From Cruorifilaria tuberocauda (Eukaryota; Nematoda; Chromadorea; Rhabditida; Onchocercidae): a stretch of DNA of 22,564 nucleotides. The translations under genes and the position numbers were made by a program. Positions 20,739 to 22,564 of the stretch are shown in pieces. The notes beneath the pieces are model-generated. The model saw nothing but the letters and a program-made list of their open reading frames with translations. It searched no databases and had not been told where the DNA came from. Positions within the stretch are counted from its first letter, which is position 1. The number at the start of each line of letters is the position of its first letter. The stretch covers positions 1-22,564 of the forward strand of contig JABVXU010000748.1 in assembly GCA_013365365.1 (NCBI GenBank). Reading direction: 5' to 3'.

Positions 20739-20934
20739 CTAAAGTAAGGTAATAATACAAAATATGATATTGAAGTGCTATTAAAAAAATGATACAGTGA
20801 TACTGTTGTCGCATGATAAAATAATTAATCTGCTCTCTTCAATTTGTTTTTTTTTTTTTAACATTCTCTCCTATTTTATTTTCATTTTAAAAATTTCATT
20901 CATTTAAATTTTACCAAACATATTTCCTCCTTTC

Positions 20935-21036
20935 TTAGTTATCGTAATTTTTGATGAAATCAATCATAGCTGAAAGTGAGATTTTATAATCGACAAATTT
21001 CAATTCTCTTAAAAACTTTTTTGCCTCATTTTCCGA
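20935..21036 (-). CDS. Probable last exon of an unidentified gene
   Basis: After an AAATTCAG acceptor (AG at 21038-21037) there are 33 open codons and a TAA (20937-20935). The peptide begins SENEAKKFLRELKFVDYKIS and ends SAMIDFIKNYDN; it looks like an amphipathic helical C-terminus. It is too short to be found by length alone and no upstream exon was located in the repeat-rich DNA beyond 21040. It may be the end of a gene that precedes the 20738-20346 exons on the same strand. Family unknown. Confidence 0.35.
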   Translation of the reverse strand, partial: SENEAKKFLRELKFVDYKISLSAMIDFIKNYDN

Positions 21037-22089
21037 CTGAATTTCACTTATCAATTAATCAATGAAACATATTTTAATCAATAAATGATAATTTGCTTCC
21101 TTTTCTTTTATCACCGAAAATTCATTTCATTATAAAACATAATTTTATCACAATTTTATCAAATTTATCACAAGTTTATCAATTTTTCACTAAAAGTATA
21201 TCAATAAAGTATATCAATCTTCACTAAAAGAATATCGATTCTCAAAAGTAAATCAATTACAAAGTAAATCAAATTCAATTACAATAATTCTATTGATTCT
21301 ATAAATATCGATTAATTTAAAATATAATGAAAATGCCTAAACAATTAAAATAGAATTATGAAATGCTTATTATTTATAAACTTTTTCATTGATTTTAATG
21401 CTTTTTGTATATCATGCTTTTTTTCTGGTATTATTGTTTTGGTTGTTTTTATCTTTAATGTTAAGTTTCATATGATTTAGATAAGATAAGGATATTGTCT
21501 TATTTTATGATTTTAAGTTTGATTTCGGTTTTTTATTATCTTAAAATAGTATTGTCTATTTTTGGTTTATTTAGTATTAAAGTTTTTAATGGTAGTTTTT
21601 TTTTCTTTTAATTGTTTTATTAGTGTTCCAAAATAATCGAAATACTTTTTTCGTAATTTAGCAATTTTTTTTTTCACTACTAAAATCTTTTTGTTTTTTA
21701 TTTTTTACTTTTTTTTTCTATTTACTTTTTATTTTTGATTATTTTTGTATTTAAAAATTTAAAAATTTATGTATTCATGTTCGATTGATTACTGTACAAT
21801 TTATTCCTTTCGTTAAATGAAGTAAGGAAGAAGCTTACCTATAAGTAATATAACTTACTTATAAGATGCTTACCTATAAGTAAGGAAGAAACAATTGTAT
21901 ACATTTAATAATTTTATCAATTCATTACTTTTTTTGCTTTGTGCATATGACGTTGTGATAGAATTAAATTATTTTTTAACCTTTTCATAACCTCATTTCT
22001 TTCTTTTAAAAAAAACAAAAGGAAAAAATTTTAGCTTATTTAATTAGTTTCTTAAATAAAGTTTTATTTTTAAGTCTGCTGCAAAAAAG
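21037..22089. other. A+T-rich DNA, no gene seen
   Basis: Includes TATCA-rich short repeats (21140-21260) and a CTTACCTATAAGTAA duplicated element (21835-21885). A lysine-rich 41-codon minus-strand frame near 21460-21340 has no convincing splice signals. Confidence 0.55.
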
Positions 22090-22515
22090 GTAAATAAGTA
22101 ATAAAGTATATTTAAATAATTAATTTATGCTTATCGTTAAAATAGTAAGGTATATTTAAGTAATGAATTTATGTTTATTGTAGAAAAATAAGGTATATTT
22201 AAATAATGAATTTGTGCTTGTTTTAAATTAGTACAGTATACTTCAGTAATGAGTTTGTGCTTATTTTAAAATAGTAAGGAATATTTAAGTAATGAATTTA
22301 TGTTTATTGTAGAAAAGTAAGGTATATTTAAATAATGAATTTGTGCTTGTTTTAAATTAGTACAGTATACTTCAGTAATGAGTTTGTGTTTATTTTAAAG
22401 TAGTAGAGAATATTTAAGTAATGAATTTATGATTATTCTAAAACATTAAGTATATTTAAGTGATGAATTTACGTTTATTGTTGGAATAGGTATATCAAAA
22501 TAAAATAAGGTATAT
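22090..22515. repeat. 43-bp tandem repeat with 129-bp trimer period
   Basis: About ten units of TATATTTAAGTAATGAATTT plus 23 bases. Neighbouring units differ, but every third is close: TAATGAATTTATGTTTATTG at 22161 recurs at 22290, 129 bp later. The array nearly reaches the window edge. Confidence 0.85.
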
Positions 22516-22564
22516 TTAAATCGATAATCATTTGTCACTTTGTATTCTTCCAAGAAAAGAAAGT

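Noticed and set aside
1..22564. CRISPR array, bacterial operon, phage or integron system
   Set aside because: The tandem arrays lack direct repeats with unique spacers, and the genes are intron-split eukaryotic genes.

Overview
This is eukaryotic DNA. It is very A+T-rich by eye, carries many short introns with GT..AG ends (acceptors often TTTCAG or TTTTAG), and has long simple-repeat tracts. A Clc-like (claudin-like) gene of a family expanded in nematodes, an intron-split ribosomal protein uL1 gene and an NNMT/PNMT-type methyltransferase together suggest a nematode. The base composition and compact introns fit a filarial or other spirurid worm best, but the species call is inference. All genes below were assembled by eye from coding-like exons, matching splice phases and family resemblance. 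No homology search was run.

Layout. 1-2700: no gene; CT microsatellites, a GCGC-containing satellite with a 209-bp higher-order period, and diverged duplications. 2743-2858: GTT/CAA microsatellite just past the stop codon of a minus-strand gene. 2862-7796 (minus): the last five exons of a Clc-like four-helix membrane protein; all four junctions agree in phase. Its introns hold a 42-bp tandem repeat, a 33-bp minisatellite that stays open in the sense strand for 181 codons, and an array of about 120 bp. The first exon, with membrane helix 1, was not found. 8061-8233: large inverted repeat. 8578-9908 (plus): the C-terminal two-thirds of an NNMT/PNMT/TEMT-family methyltransferase; the SAM-binding N-terminus was not found. 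9909-11196: low-complexity DNA and a TTTCCGTA cluster. 11197-12679 (minus): two-exon orphan gene for a predicted type I membrane protein.

12680-14653: no convincing gene; a GC-richer island about 300-450 bp before the next gene is probably promoter-associated. 14654-16171 (plus): complete four-exon RPL10A (uL1), 216 aa, with a structured GC-richer block in intron 1. 16276-16731 (minus): convergent partial gene model, unidentified. 16732-20345: mostly empty A+T-rich DNA with repeats, a G-rich patch, a 16-bp-stem hairpin and a 62-bp near-perfect palindrome. 20346-20738 and 20935-21036 (minus): coding-like terminal exons of one or two unidentified genes. 22090-22515: 43-bp tandem repeat with a 129-bp trimer period.

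The genes do not form an evident pathway: ribosome (RPL10A), cell surface (Clc-like, orphan type I protein) and small-molecule methylation. No bacterial-type system, CRISPR array, tRNA, rRNA or recognisable transposase was seen. The least ordinary items are the frame-preserving intronic minisatellite, the intron-1 structured block in RPL10A, the long palindromes and several short minus-strand exons that a length-based ORF search would miss.
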